Shown: piece by piece, positions 25,424-34,155 of the stretch
Layout of the letters: every line of letters starts with the position of its first letter
Numbering within the stretch: the stretch's first letter is position 1
Assembly: GCA_004297765.1 (NCBI GenBank)
Contig: SCTZ01000206.1
Coordinates: 1-52,273 of the forward strand
Origin: Chloroflexota bacterium
Lineage (GTDB): Bacteria > Chloroflexota > Dehalococcoidia > FW602-bin16
Length of the DNA stretch: 52,273 nucleotides
Reading direction: 5' to 3'
Position numbers and translations under genes: made by a program
Notes under the pieces: model-generated
The model's database searches: none
Seen by the model: only the letters and a program-made list of their open reading frames with translations
What the model was told of the DNA's origin: nothing

Positions 25424-25950
25424 CTGTTTTCGACCTCCCCTGCTTTTCTGAGGATTGCTGCCAGCAACTCCGGGGATATCCAGGACACTTTGCCTAGCTC
25501 CTGTAAGAGCTCAATCAGTTCTTGGAAGCTTAGAAACCGCCGAAGGAAGGATTCGAAGAGCACCCCCGCCGTGCCCGTGTGAGCTATTCCCAGGCCGACC
25601 GCCAGGGCCCTAGCCGCTTTGTCATCCAGGATGGCAAAGCCCCCGCGACTCCTGGCAATTGAAAGCACTTCTGCCTCTCCGAGGTCGATCCCGGCCTCCT
25701 CGCGCAGCCTCGGGACCAGTTGCTGTTCACGCTCCGTCAGCGTGGCCCTGTCAAACCGATTCTCCAGCGCGAGCTTCTCCAAATAGGACGCGTCTCTTGC
25801 CCCCAAGGCTTTCCCCTTGATGATAGCCTCTTCCCAAACACATGGTGTCACCATCACCTTCCCGTACAGCTTCGCAAGCAGGTCGGCTCGCTCCAACTTG
25901 CCCAGTATGATCAGCGGCGAGCTATCAGGCACGACCGGCACCGATTTCAT
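25420..25950 (-). CDS. DUF3368 PIN-like toxin
   Basis: 176 residues with PIN-fold landmarks: VVPDSSPLIILGKLER at the start, VTPCVWEEAI, DLGEAEVLSIARSRGGFAILDDKAARALA in the second half. These carry the acidic residues of a metal-dependent RNase site (D in DSSPL, E in GEAEVL, DD in ILDDKAA). The ATG at 25950 follows GAGGGTAGAACAGC. Forms a toxin-antitoxin pair with the UPF0175 gene. Divergent from a DUF234 ATPase gene across a palindrome-rich gap. Confidence 0.85.
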   Translation of the reverse strand: MKSVPVVPDSSPLIILGKLERADLLAKLYGKVMVTPCVWEEAIIKGKALGARDASYLEKLALENRFDRATLTEREQQLVPRLREEAGIDLGEAEVLSIARSRGGFAILDDKAARALAVGLGIAHTGTAGVLFESFLRRFLSFQELIELLQELGKVSWISPELLAAILRKAGEVENR

Positions 25951-25993
25951 GCTGTTCTACCCTCTTTCATGTTAACATAGCGACAGTATGTTT

Positions 25994-26049
25994 ACAACCA
26001 CCCGTCGACAGGTTGTGCAGGCGCAGATTGCATTATTATAATAATGCAA
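25994..26049. promoter_or_regulatory. Two palindromes in the divergent toxin-antitoxin/ATPase gap
   Basis: A perfect 22-base AT-rich palindrome (26028-26049, half-site TTGCATTATTA) follows an inverted repeat ACAACC...GGTTGT (25994-26016). Position between the toxin start at 25950 and the ATPase start at 26112 fits operators for the antitoxin or for the ATPase gene. Confidence 0.55.
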
Positions 26050-26111
26050 GGTATACTAATGCTAGTGATACAAATTGATGTCACGAATCTACTGTCGGCT
26101 GGAGGCGCGAC

Positions 26112-27548
26112 ATGGTGGGTCTGATCAACCGAGAGAAGGAAAGCGAAAGGCTGCTCCAGGTATGGAATAAGCCGGGGCCAGCCCTGGCTCTCCTATACGG
26201 AAGGCGCCGTGTAGGCAAGACCTTCTTCCTTCAGGACTTCCTTAGAGAGCACCAGGGCATATACCTCCTGGCCGCGGATTCCACGTCCTTGGAGAACCTG
26301 AGCGAATTCTTGAGTCAGGTGCGACACGCCTTCCCAGAGCGCCACGATGCAACTCCGGCTAACTACTCTACATGGCGCTCGGCCTTTCGATTGATATGCG
26401 ACCTGGCCCACGACGAACCATTCGCTGTCGTCGTCGATGAGTTCGGCGCTCTGTGCCACGCGGATTCTACCATACCATCGGTTCTCCAGTCCGTCTGGGA
26501 TTTGGATGCTCAGAGAACGAAACTGAAGCTAGTCTTGTGCGGCTCAGAAGTCGGTGTGCTTTCCAGCCTGGATGAATACGGACAGCCTTTGCATGGGCGC
26601 TTCGACTGGCAGGGACACTTCAAGCCCCTGGACTACTACGATTCCGCACGCTTCATCGCCGCGGCGTCGCCTCCCGGTCAAACCTATACGGCCCGAGAAA
26701 TGTTGCTGGCCTATGGGCTTTACGGTGGGGCGGGGCGGTATCTAGTCGCCATCGACCCAGCGCGTCCTCTCTCCCAAAACTATGCCTCCCAGGTACTGGA
26801 TCCCAATGGGATATTTCACAACGAAGGCGAAACTCTGATCCGGCAGGAGCGCAATATCAGGGACATTGCCCGTTACAATGCCATCCTGGCATCCCTGGCG
26901 TCCGGCGCTACCCAATGGGGCGAGATCGTCAACCAAGCTCACGTCGAGAGCGCCACTCTGCCCCCATTCATGTCGCGTCTCCAGCAACTCGGATGGGTCA
27001 TACACGAAAAACCTTTCGGAGAGCCCAATAGAAAAGGGCTATACCGGCTATCAGACAACACGCTCAAGAGCTGGTACCGCTACGTGTTCGGTATGCGTAG
27101 CGCCATCCAAATGGCCCCGCCCGACGAAGCGTGGCGTCAATTGGTGCAGCCGGATTTGCCCAACTATATGGGCTCTCAGGTGTTCGAGGGCATCTGCCAG
27201 CAGCACATGGCCCGCTTCTCATCCCGGTACGCGCTGCCTCTGATCATGGATATGGGGCGCTGGTGGAGCAGGGATAGTCAGGTTGAGATCGATCTGGTGG
27301 CTCGCTTAAAGGATGACAGCTATCTCTTTGGTGAGTGCAAGTGGGCCACGTCGCCAATCGACGTGGACGATCTGGTGAAGCTGCGGCGAAAGGTAGAGCT
27401 TCTTCCACATCAACCATGGAAGGAACGAGCACGGTATGTCCTGTTCTCCGCGGGCGGATTCAAGCCTTACCTCGAAGAGCGAGCCCGAGAGCAGGCAGTG
27501 CTATTGATTGGTCCCGAGCAACTGTTTCCAGGTCTAGAACTGGAATAG
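26112..27548 (+). CDS. DUF234-type P-loop ATPase with nuclease-like C-terminus
   Basis: 478 residues. Walker A is LYGRRRVGKTFF (about 29-40), Walker B is FAVVVDEFGAL, and the C-terminal DUF234 domain has a PD-(D/E)XK-like pattern (SQVEIDLVARLKDDSYLFGECKWA). This is the 'archaeal ATPase' group, common in thermophiles and Chloroflexota; its physiological role is not known. GGAGGCGCGAC stands before the ATG. It diverges from the toxin-antitoxin pair and is followed by a family C repeat, so it may belong to a small mobile or defence-like cargo. Confidence 0.82.
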   Translation: MVGLINREKESERLLQVWNKPGPALALLYGRRRVGKTFFLQDFLREHQGIYLLAADSTSLENLSEFLSQVRHAFPERHDATPANYSTWRSAFRLICDLAHDEPFAVVVDEFGALCHADSTIPSVLQSVWDLDAQRTKLKLVLCGSEVGVLSSLDEYGQPLHGRFDWQGHFKPLDYYDSARFIAAASPPGQTYTAREMLLAYGLYGGAGRYLVAIDPARPLSQNYASQVLDPNGIFHNEGETLIRQERNIRDIARYNAILASLASGATQWGEIVNQAHVESATLPPFMSRLQQLGWVIHEKPFGEPNRKGLYRLSDNTLKSWYRYVFGMRSAIQMAPPDEAWRQLVQPDLPNYMGSQVFEGICQQHMARFSSRYALPLIMDMGRWWSRDSQVEIDLVARLKDDSYLFGECKWATSPIDVDDLVKLRRKVELLPHQPWKERARYVLFSAGGFKPYLEERAREQAVLLIGPEQLFPGLELE

Positions 27549-27588
27549 CGAGTAATACTCTTTCAAGGTACTCCCTTCGCGATTCGCC

Positions 27589-27621
27589 AGACCGAGCTGG
27601 TTTCGGAAACCGACTCGGTCT
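27589..27621. repeat. 33-bp palindrome, family C (copy 2)
   Basis: Same palindrome as 558-590 except for two bases in the left arm (GAGCTGG instead of GAGTCGG). Sequence to both sides is also similar. It lies between the convergent ATPase and HAD genes. Confidence 0.8.
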
Positions 27622-27666
27622 AACGGTTGCGATCGCGAATTCCCTGGCTGGAAAGAGAATAAGTAG

Positions 27667-28338
27667 TTAGGGACTAACCAACGCCTTCGCCAGCAACTCC
27701 TCCACCGACAACTCCGCCAGTGAGCTTAGCACCAGATCCGCCTGGTCGAAGGACAACTGGCTGGTCATCGGATTTGGCACGGCCACGCAGAAGATTCCGG
27801 CTCGCTTCGCGGCCAGGATGCCGTTGGGCGAGTCCTCCAGCGCGATGGCTTGAGCGGGGGCTAGTTGCAATGCGTCGAGCGCGGAGAGATATAGCTCGGG
27901 GTCGGGCTTGGTCTTCGCGACGTCGTCGGCGCACTTGATGCACTCGAAGTGGTGACCTAGCCTGAGCCGGGCCAGGTGTCCGTCCACCCAGTGGTGCGGC
28001 GAGCTTGACGCGATCCCCAGCCGCACGCCCAGCCGCTTTGCGTCGGAGATGCAGGCTTCGACACCGGGTAGAATGGGTTGGGAGGACTGCAGCTCCGCGC
28101 TGCGCTGGCGGCGCTTCTCGCGGATCGCTTCCCTGTCGACCGGCTGTCCCAGTTGCTTCTCCAGAAAGGCGTATGGATCGAACTGACCCGAGACGTAGCC
28201 GGCCCCGATCAAGGCGACCCACTCCGAAATAGGCAGAGAGCAGCCGTAGGATTGATATATCTCCTGCCAGGATTGGTACTCCGGAAGCTCCGTGTCCACG
28301 ATCAGTCCGTCAAAGTCAAAGATGATTCCTTGTGGCAC
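27667..28338 (-). CDS. HAD-superfamily phosphatase, beta-phosphoglucomutase-like
   Basis: About 223 residues. Motif I IIFDFDGLIVDTE gives nucleophile and acid Asp, motif II is IASSS, motif III the Lys of CADDVAKTKPDPELYL, and motif IV is ALEDSPNGILAAKRAG. The small alpha-helical cap of the PGM-like subfamily follows motif I. The GTG at 28338 (GAAGG upstream) is chosen because motif I then begins at residue 4, as usual; a longer start at 28395 adds unrelated residues. Substrate unknown. Confidence 0.88.
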   Translation of the reverse strand: MPQGIIFDFDGLIVDTELPEYQSWQEIYQSYGCSLPISEWVALIGAGYVSGQFDPYAFLEKQLGQPVDREAIREKRRQRSAELQSSQPILPGVEACISDAKRLGVRLGIASSSPHHWVDGHLARLRLGHHFECIKCADDVAKTKPDPELYLSALDALQLAPAQAIALEDSPNGILAAKRAGIFCVAVPNPMTSQLSFDQADLVLSSLAELSVEELLAKALVSP

Positions 28339-28721
28339 GACCTTCAATCCTCTGTGAAGTCTCTTGGAATGTGTAAAGGGCTTCACCGTCCCCATCGTTT
28401 TCGGCGGAAGCTGAAACGATAGGGGTGGAGTCCCCGGGCATAGTGGCCCACATCACACTCTCGTCACGAATCATAACAGGAGGAGAAGGAAGCAGCAATC
28501 GCCGCGAGGTGATCGATTGAGAGAGAAGGGAAGGCGCGCTCGTCGCCATTGACGAGCGCGACTCCTGGGGAAACCAACGATGAGACCAAGTGCGACGTTC
28601 CGTTAGTCAGCACCACACTGCGGAGACGGCGCAGTTGGACCGCCGCAGTCGCCTGAGGCGACCGCCGCGGTCTTCTCAGACAGGATGCCGCACTTGAGGA
28701 ACGACGCATTTTGCGAGTGCG
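28339..28721. other. Intergenic with imperfect GACCGCCGC palindromes
   Basis: About 380 bases. An imperfect inverted repeat, GGACCGCCGCAG.. / ..GCGGTCTTC, lies at about 28638-28677. The short minus-strand frames in it resemble no protein and overlap the repeat. No gene seen. Confidence 0.4.
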
Positions 28722-29549
28722 TTATTGCTTGATGTGCGGCTCATGGCACGGGATGCAATCCATCTTGCCGCGCGCGTTCTCGATGGTGCCGCCCTTGAGG
28801 TGGCATGCGCCGCACTCACCGACCGAGGCCGAGAGCTTGAAGGCCGGCTGGAAGCCCCCGGACGTTTGCTTGTTCAGCAACTCCACGGCGCGGGCCGCGA
28901 CCTCTCCGGTGAGTCTGCCGCAGCGCTCCGCTCTCTCGGGCGACTCCGACTTGGCGCCCGCCGCGTTGCACCATTCGGTGACCGAGACGTGGCAAAGCGG
29001 CGAGCCCGAGACGCTGGTCGCCTTTATCTCCACCTTGGGACTGCTTGGCTTGAAGCTCGGGAATGCGGTTACCGTGTACCAACCTACCAGCTCGTTTACG
29101 ATCGGGGCGTAATCCTTGGTCACCAGGTTGATGGCGAGGGACGCGCCATTTATCGCTCCGCAGAGGCTTGCCCAGCCGACCACACCCCCTTCCCCGTACT
29201 TGACCATCATCGTGGGGATCACGGTGTAGGGGTAGCCGACCTTTTCGCTCAACGCGCTGATAATCGCGTTGAAGGCCCCGTACATGCAGCCCGCCTGATA
29301 GTAGCTCTCGTACCCCTTCTGGGCCACGACTTGAGGGTCAAGGGACACATACGGCCACGGCCATTCGGGGATGGCTTGTTGCGGTTGCGTGGCACGTCCC
29401 GCCGCGGTCGGGCTTGCGGCAGGCGCTGCGGCTTGCCCAGTGCATCCTGAGAGCAGCCCCAATCCGGACGCTCCCATACCAGCTCCGACTACTACCAGCT
29501 TCGCACCGCTGGTGAGAAGAGTCCGTCGCGTCACTTTTTCAGTTGCCAT
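28722..29549 (-). CDS. TAT-exported split-Soret/C_GCAxxG-type haem protein
   Basis: 275 residues. A twin-arginine signal VTRRTLLTSGAKLVVVGAG is followed by a Cys (LLSGC) that could be lipidated, and a Pro/Ala linker. The body has YYQAGCMYGAFNAIIS and GWASLCGAINGASLAINLV, typical of the C_GCAxxG_C_C/split-Soret family, and two haem-c motifs near the C-terminus (CGACH, CIPCH). The ATG at 29549 is chosen because CGGAGG precedes it and it gives the TAT signal directly. It lies behind a sensor kinase and regulator on the same strand; the kinase's sensor domain also has a CxxCH. I infer a periplasmic redox role, partner unknown. Confidence 0.8.
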   Translation of the reverse strand: MATEKVTRRTLLTSGAKLVVVGAGMGASGLGLLSGCTGQAAAPAASPTAAGRATQPQQAIPEWPWPYVSLDPQVVAQKGYESYYQAGCMYGAFNAIISALSEKVGYPYTVIPTMMVKYGEGGVVGWASLCGAINGASLAINLVTKDYAPIVNELVGWYTVTAFPSFKPSSPKVEIKATSVSGSPLCHVSVTEWCNAAGAKSESPERAERCGRLTGEVAARAVELLNKQTSGGFQPAFKLSASVGECGACHLKGGTIENARGKMDCIPCHEPHIKQ

Positions 29550-29685
29550 TGATGCCTCCGTCTTTCCTGATCGACGATTACCCAGGGATATCGTAACGCA
29601 GCAGGACGGTGGCACAAATCACTAGAACACGTGGTTTTTCGGGAAGGAAGCAGGTGATCTTGGGGCGGTCCTCGGAGAAGAGAGC

Positions 29686-30345
29686 TTACATCTCGACCTC
29701 GATCAAGCCCATGTGAATGGCGTACTTGATCAACTCGGTCCGGTTGTGGATGCTCAGCTTACGCATCAAGCTCGTGCGGTGGGTAAGCACGGTGTTGATG
29801 CTGATGCAAAGCGCGTTGGCCACCTCCTGGTTCGTGTGACCCTCGGCGATCAGCTTGAGTACGTCCTTTTCCCGATCGGAAAGGGCCTCGTAGCGGGCGT
29901 CCTCGGCGCCTTCGGGCAGGCTGTCCAGACATTGCTCGATGACCATCTCCGTCACGGCCGGATCGAGGAAGGAGTTCCCGCTGTAAACCTCCTTGATCGC
30001 GGAGACGAGGCGTGCGCTGGCGGTCTTCTTCAAGATATAGCCTGACGCCCCAGCCTTGAGGATCCGGAACACGTAGGGCTTGTTGCTGTGCTGTGTGAGC
30101 ACGAGCACCTTGGTGTCCGGACTGTCCTTCTTGATCCGGCGAGTTGCCTCGAGCCCGTCCATCACGGGCATAGCGATGTCCATAATGACGACGTCGGGCT
30201 GCAGCTCGCGCACCCTTTCGATAGCCTCTCGGCCGTCGGCGGCCTCGCCAACGACGTGGATGCTGTCCTGCAGTCCTAGCAGCGAACGCAGACCCTCGCG
30301 TAGGATGTCGTGGTCGTCGACTAACAGTACGCGTATCACCGGCAT
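29686..30345 (-). CDS. NarL/FixJ-family response regulator
   Basis: 219 residues: receiver domain with phospho-acceptor D56 (VVIMDIAMP), Asp pair D10-D11, Lys in ILKKT, and a LuxR-type HTH (LSDREKDVLKLIAEGHTNQEVANALCISINTV). Lies 2 bases after the kinase stop and is surely its partner. Likely controls the redox protein downstream, 136 bases away. Confidence 0.93.
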   Translation of the reverse strand: MPVIRVLLVDDHDILREGLRSLLGLQDSIHVVGEAADGREAIERVRELQPDVVIMDIAMPVMDGLEATRRIKKDSPDTKVLVLTQHSNKPYVFRILKAGASGYILKKTASARLVSAIKEVYSGNSFLDPAVTEMVIEQCLDSLPEGAEDARYEALSDREKDVLKLIAEGHTNQEVANALCISINTVLTHRTSLMRKLSIHNRTELIKYAIHMGLIEVEM

Positions 30346-30347
30346 TC

Positions 30348-32255
30348 TTACGACCTTTCCTGTGCATCCAGTGGGATGTGCACCTCGACGCGCGTCCCGC
30401 GACCGGCATGCGAGTCGATCGAGACCGATCCTTGCAGCAAAGCGACGCGTTCGCTCATCCCGAGCAGGCCGAAGCCGCTTCGTTTGCCGTTCGTGCCGAG
30501 GTTCTGATCCACGGCAAAACCGCGGCCGTCGTCCTCGATCTTCGCCCAGACGCCAGCTTCACTGAAGCGCAACGCCACCGTGACGTTATCGGCCTCGGCG
30601 TGCTTCACCACGTTCGTCAGGGCCTCCTGGATAATGCGGAATAGCGCGGACTCGGTCTGCGACGGCAGGCGCTGCTCGACGTCTTCGACGTTGACGTCGA
30701 AGTGCACCTTGATGCCGATGCTCTCCAGACGCGACTCGGCATAGGATTGCAGCGCAGCGACCAATCCGAGGTCATCGAGCGACGACGGCCGCAGGTCGAA
30801 GATCAGTCGGTGCACCTCGTCGAGGGTCTCCACCACGAGCGGCCGCAGCTCGTCAACGCGCTGGATGATCTCCGCCGCGCTGGCGCCAGGTGAATGCCCT
30901 GCCGTTTCCAGTCCCATGGATAGCGCTGTGAGCGCCTGGCTCGTCTCGTCGTGCAGCTCACGGGCGATACGCCGCCGCTCCTCCTCTTGAACGGATATAA
31001 TTACCCGGAGGAGCTCCCTGCGCACCTGTTCTTTGCGCTGGAGCTCCTCGTATAGGCGCATGATTTCTCGACGGGACTCCTCCAAATCTACCGTGCGCTG
31101 CTGAACGCGCTCCTCAAGCTGCTTATTCCAATTCGTGACCTTTTCTAGCGAATCGCCGAGCCTGAGGCGCATGGTCTCGAAAGCGCGGGCGAGCCGCCCG
31201 ATCTCGTCGTTGCGCGGTAGGCTGACACCCTGTGAGAGGTTGCCCGCGGCGATGCGCTCTGCAGCGAGAGTCATCGAGCCCAGGGGTATCGTAATGCCAC
31301 GCATGAGAATCCAGGCGAAGAACACCACGGCCAGAACGGCAAGGAAGGTGAGCGTGGCGAGCTTGCGCTCAAGATCGTGCGCCTCCGCGAAAACCTCACC
31401 TTCGGCCTGGCGAATTGCCACGCCCCAGTCGGTGATCGATACGGAGGCGAAGGCGAGGATATCCTCGCGCTTTTCGGACGAGGAACCGGATTCATGGCAG
31501 TTGTGGCATTCACTTACCACTGCCCTTTTCTCTTTGATCAATTGGGCGAAGCGCGCGCTGTGCTCGTTCTTCTGCTCGGAGCTGCCATTGCTAATGCTGG
31601 CGAGCACCACGCCGTTCGCGTCCAGGATCTGCGCATAGCCAGTCTCGCCGAGTTGCAGCGTATTCACGAAGCCACCGATCGTAGGATCGGCGACATCGAT
31701 CGCGCCGCCGACGAAGCCGATGGTCTCGCCGCTCGCATTCTTGATCGGCGCGGCTAGACAGACGACAGAGGTTCCGTCTGACATGTAGCATTGCACTTCG
31801 GATATGATTGGGCCGCTGCTTCGCAGTACCTTGCCGATGAAGGGGCGGTCGACGATGTCGTCTCCGACACAGGCCTCCTGGACGTCGGAACGGGAGATCA
31901 GCCAGAGGAGATTGCCATCGACATCGAGCAGAAAGATATAGTGCTTGAAGATACCGAGTTGCTCGAAGGCGTGGCTCAGGATCGTCTTCGCTTGCTCCAG
32001 GTCGTCCTCTTCCAGGCGTGGCGCCAATAGCTCTGCCGTCATCTCGAGCGTGCGCAAGGTCTGCCCGAGCGCAAGGTCGATATGACCGGCAATCGCCCTC
32101 GCCGTGACCAGTCGCTCCTGGAGGGCGTGGTTGCGGCTATCGTTCACCGCCTGGAGATCGAGGAGACCGAACGTGCCGAGGATGATCACGAGCGCCGCCC
32201 CCGCGAACAGCGGCACGCGCTTCTCCAGACTGAGATCGGCGAAGAGCCGCCACAT
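30348..32255 (-). CDS. Sensor histidine kinase (NarX-like) with haem-c motif in its sensor domain
   Basis: 635 residues. One N-terminal membrane helix (17-38), an extracytoplasmic double-Cache-like domain (40-295), a second helix (300-320), HAMP (320-370), a coiled coil, HisKA_3 with His in ARELHDETSQ (H435), and HATPase_c (DDGRGF; GFGLLGMSERV). Within the sensor domain residues 250-254 read CHNCH, a CxxCH site for covalent haem c, flanked by polar residues. Haem-c sensor domains of this style are known from some redox-sensing bacteria. The RR follows after 2 bases. GAGGAGG lies rather far (14 bases) before the ATG at 32255. Confidence 0.88.
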   Translation of the reverse strand: MWRLFADLSLEKRVPLFAGAALVIILGTFGLLDLQAVNDSRNHALQERLVTARAIAGHIDLALGQTLRTLEMTAELLAPRLEEDDLEQAKTILSHAFEQLGIFKHYIFLLDVDGNLLWLISRSDVQEACVGDDIVDRPFIGKVLRSSGPIISEVQCYMSDGTSVVCLAAPIKNASGETIGFVGGAIDVADPTIGGFVNTLQLGETGYAQILDANGVVLASISNGSSEQKNEHSARFAQLIKEKRAVVSECHNCHESGSSSEKREDILAFASVSITDWGVAIRQAEGEVFAEAHDLERKLATLTFLAVLAVVFFAWILMRGITIPLGSMTLAAERIAAGNLSQGVSLPRNDEIGRLARAFETMRLRLGDSLEKVTNWNKQLEERVQQRTVDLEESRREIMRLYEELQRKEQVRRELLRVIISVQEEERRRIARELHDETSQALTALSMGLETAGHSPGASAAEIIQRVDELRPLVVETLDEVHRLIFDLRPSSLDDLGLVAALQSYAESRLESIGIKVHFDVNVEDVEQRLPSQTESALFRIIQEALTNVVKHAEADNVTVALRFSEAGVWAKIEDDGRGFAVDQNLGTNGKRSGFGLLGMSERVALLQGSVSIDSHAGRGTRVEVHIPLDAQERS

Positions 32256-32504
32256 CGTCCGTTACAAGACCTCCTCTGCCATGGTAGTATTGAGGCGAGA
32301 CGGTGTCAAGAAAGAGCATGTCGCGACTGGGCAGCGGCGCCTGATTGGTACATCTGATTTACGCCGATCGTCGCTCACCGTATAATGTGCCCGGCTGGCA
32401 AGGGGAGAATCATGCCATGAAGTGCTGTCAACCTGATCCTCGAAACCGAGCGATGGTTCATCCTACGATCATCAGATGGCCCAAGGTCTATCGAGAGGCG
32501 CATT

Positions 32505-32930
32505 ATGCGCGATGACCGGCAAGGGCTGGGGCACTATGCCGAGGAACTGGTTGCCAGACACCTGGATCGCAAGGGCTGGCAGATCGTGCAGCGCAACTAC
32601 CACTGCCGCTGGGGCGAGATCGACCTGATCGCGCGGGATCAGGGCTGTCTGGTCTTCGTGGAGGTGCGAGCCCGGCGCGGAGACGCCTTCGGCACAGCGG
32701 CGGAGTCCATCACGCCCCGCAAAGCGGCGCGACTGTTGGCGTCCGCTCAGTTCTATCTGGCTGAGAACGGCCTCGAGGAGTCTCCGTGGCGCATCGACGT
32801 GGCGGCCCTCGACTTGACGCCGCGAGGGCAGATCAAGCGGCTCGAGGTGCTGGAAAACGCCGTGGAGGGCGGTGGCAGTTGGGGAACTTGGAGCAGGACT
32901 AGTTGGCAACCAGGCCATGAGGAGGAGTGA
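32505..32930 (+). CDS. YraN family protein (UPF0102)
   Basis: 141 residues with the YraN endonuclease-like signature LGHYAEELVARHLDRKGW, RNYHCRWGEIDLIARDQGCLVFVEVRAR, then a C-terminal tail. It resembles Holliday-junction resolvase-type nuclease folds; the role is unknown. GAGAGGCGCATT stands before the ATG. The tail after residue 125 is not conserved in the family. Confidence 0.9.
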   Translation: MRDDRQGLGHYAEELVARHLDRKGWQIVQRNYHCRWGEIDLIARDQGCLVFVEVRARRGDAFGTAAESITPRKAARLLASAQFYLAENGLEESPWRIDVAALDLTPRGQIKRLEVLENAVEGGGSWGTWSRTSWQPGHEEE

Positions 32931-32943
32931 GCGCGCGATAGCC

Positions 32944-33597
32944 CTATGGCTCCTCTGAATCCTCCGTGTCGATGGAATTGCCACTCCGCAGGTTCTGTCG
33001 ACGGGCCTCGGCTAGCCGGGTGATCACTTCCCTTGCCTCCGGATAGAGGTGGTAGATGTGTTCCAGGAACATGTCGCCGGAGACAATCAAGATTCCGTTG
33101 CGCACCTCTCCTATCGGAAAGTCATGGCTGTTGTCAGTGACGAGAACGCCGGGAACGCCTGCCGCTATCGCCGTTTGCATAACGCGAATGTCGTCTCTGT
33201 CGGTCAACCAGGAGAGATCGGTCCGTTCCGCATCATGGTAACTGACGTTCGTGAGGACTCTACTGAAGTCATCGACCGCGGCGTTCACCTTTGCCTTGGA
33301 CCTGAGTAGACGCCGCTCTATCTCCCCCTGGATGCTCGCATCCCCCTCGCTTTCCTCGGTGATCCCCAATTCCCGCCGGGCGCGCCGAATGATCATTGCG
33401 GTTCGAACGCGGCTGAACTCGGCGACAATCCAATTGCTCCAGTAGCCTCGGTAGTACCGTAGTCGGGCAGCACTCACGAACTCCAGGCTTCTGCGCCCGA
33501 CGATAATGCTGGTATCCAGCGTTACTTTGTCCAGGGTCACAAGGTCGTGTAGCGACGGTGGGCACTTGCCTTCCTCACGGCTACTACTGCCGGGCAA
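32944..33597 (-). CDS. PIN-domain toxin-like protein
   Basis: 217 residues. PIN landmarks: LDTSIIVG with Asp, a middle region of Arg/Glu-rich helices, TDRDDIRVMQTAIAAGVPGVLVTDNSHDF with acidic residues and the closing 'vTdN.hdF'. The TTG at 33597 is chosen because GAGAGGACCGGAC precedes it; a GTG 20 codons inside is possible. Overlaps the HTH gene by 14 bases. Longer than VapC (about 130). Activity inferred. Confidence 0.75.
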   Translation of the reverse strand: MPGSSSREEGKCPPSLHDLVTLDKVTLDTSIIVGRRSLEFVSAARLRYYRGYWSNWIVAEFSRVRTAMIIRRARRELGITEESEGDASIQGEIERRLLRSKAKVNAAVDDFSRVLTNVSYHDAERTDLSWLTDRDDIRVMQTAIAAGVPGVLVTDNSHDFPIGEVRNGILIVSGDMFLEHIYHLYPEAREVITRLAEARRQNLRSGNSIDTEDSEEP

Positions 33598-33988
33598 GTC
33601 CGGTCCTCTCCTCTGCCACCAGTTGGTGGCGAACTCTTTTGATTATCTCGTGAATCTCTTCCTCAGTAGGGATGCCATCCTGTTCCAACTCGGCGAGGCT
33701 GCGACCGAAGTTGAGCACTTCGTCAACGCTCTCTGCTGATACCCACCAACGATCCCCGATCTGGCGACCAACGAGGGCACCGCGACCGATCCAAGCCTTG
33801 ACGGTTGGGATAGTGATGCCTAGTCGCTCTGCTGCCTGCCCTGTCGTGATCCAGCCACGGGAGGGCCGCGCCAGAGCCAGGAGTGCTTCTCGCAGGGCCT
33901 TTGCCTTCGAATCGCGACCCAGGGATTCCATTTCACGTTCGAGTGCTTGGAGTTCGTCCAGCGTTGAAGGTGTTATCGCTGATTTCAT
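33584..33988 (-). CDS. Excisionase/MerR-type HTH antitoxin-like protein
   Basis: 134 residues. A helical N-terminal part and an HTH of the excisionase/MerR type (WITTGQAAERLGITIPTVKAWIGRGALVGRQIGDRWWVS), then an acidic C-terminus. Upstream of the PIN gene with a 14-base overlap, hence antitoxin/repressor in function. The direct repeat GATACT around 34027-34060 upstream could be its operator. Confidence 0.78.
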   Translation of the reverse strand: MKSAITPSTLDELQALEREMESLGRDSKAKALREALLALARPSRGWITTGQAAERLGITIPTVKAWIGRGALVGRQIGDRWWVSAESVDEVLNFGRSLAELEQDGIPTEEEIHEIIKRVRHQLVAEERTGLARQ

Positions 33989-34155
33989 AGCTTACGTCCT
34001 CATTCGCAATCGGATGCAGTCAAAAGCGATACTTCAATTATATGCCATAAGTGAAAGATACTGCAAGGAGACGTATCCAAAGCAAAGCCATGCGGGGGGC
34101 TAGAGTGGCGCACATAGAGGGGCTGGCCCCTCTATGTGCTGATCTGGCGGAGCTC

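Noticed and set aside
28464..28709. 81-codon minus-strand frame in the gap before the split-Soret gene
   Set aside because: Overlaps a palindromic repeat and has no start site or family.
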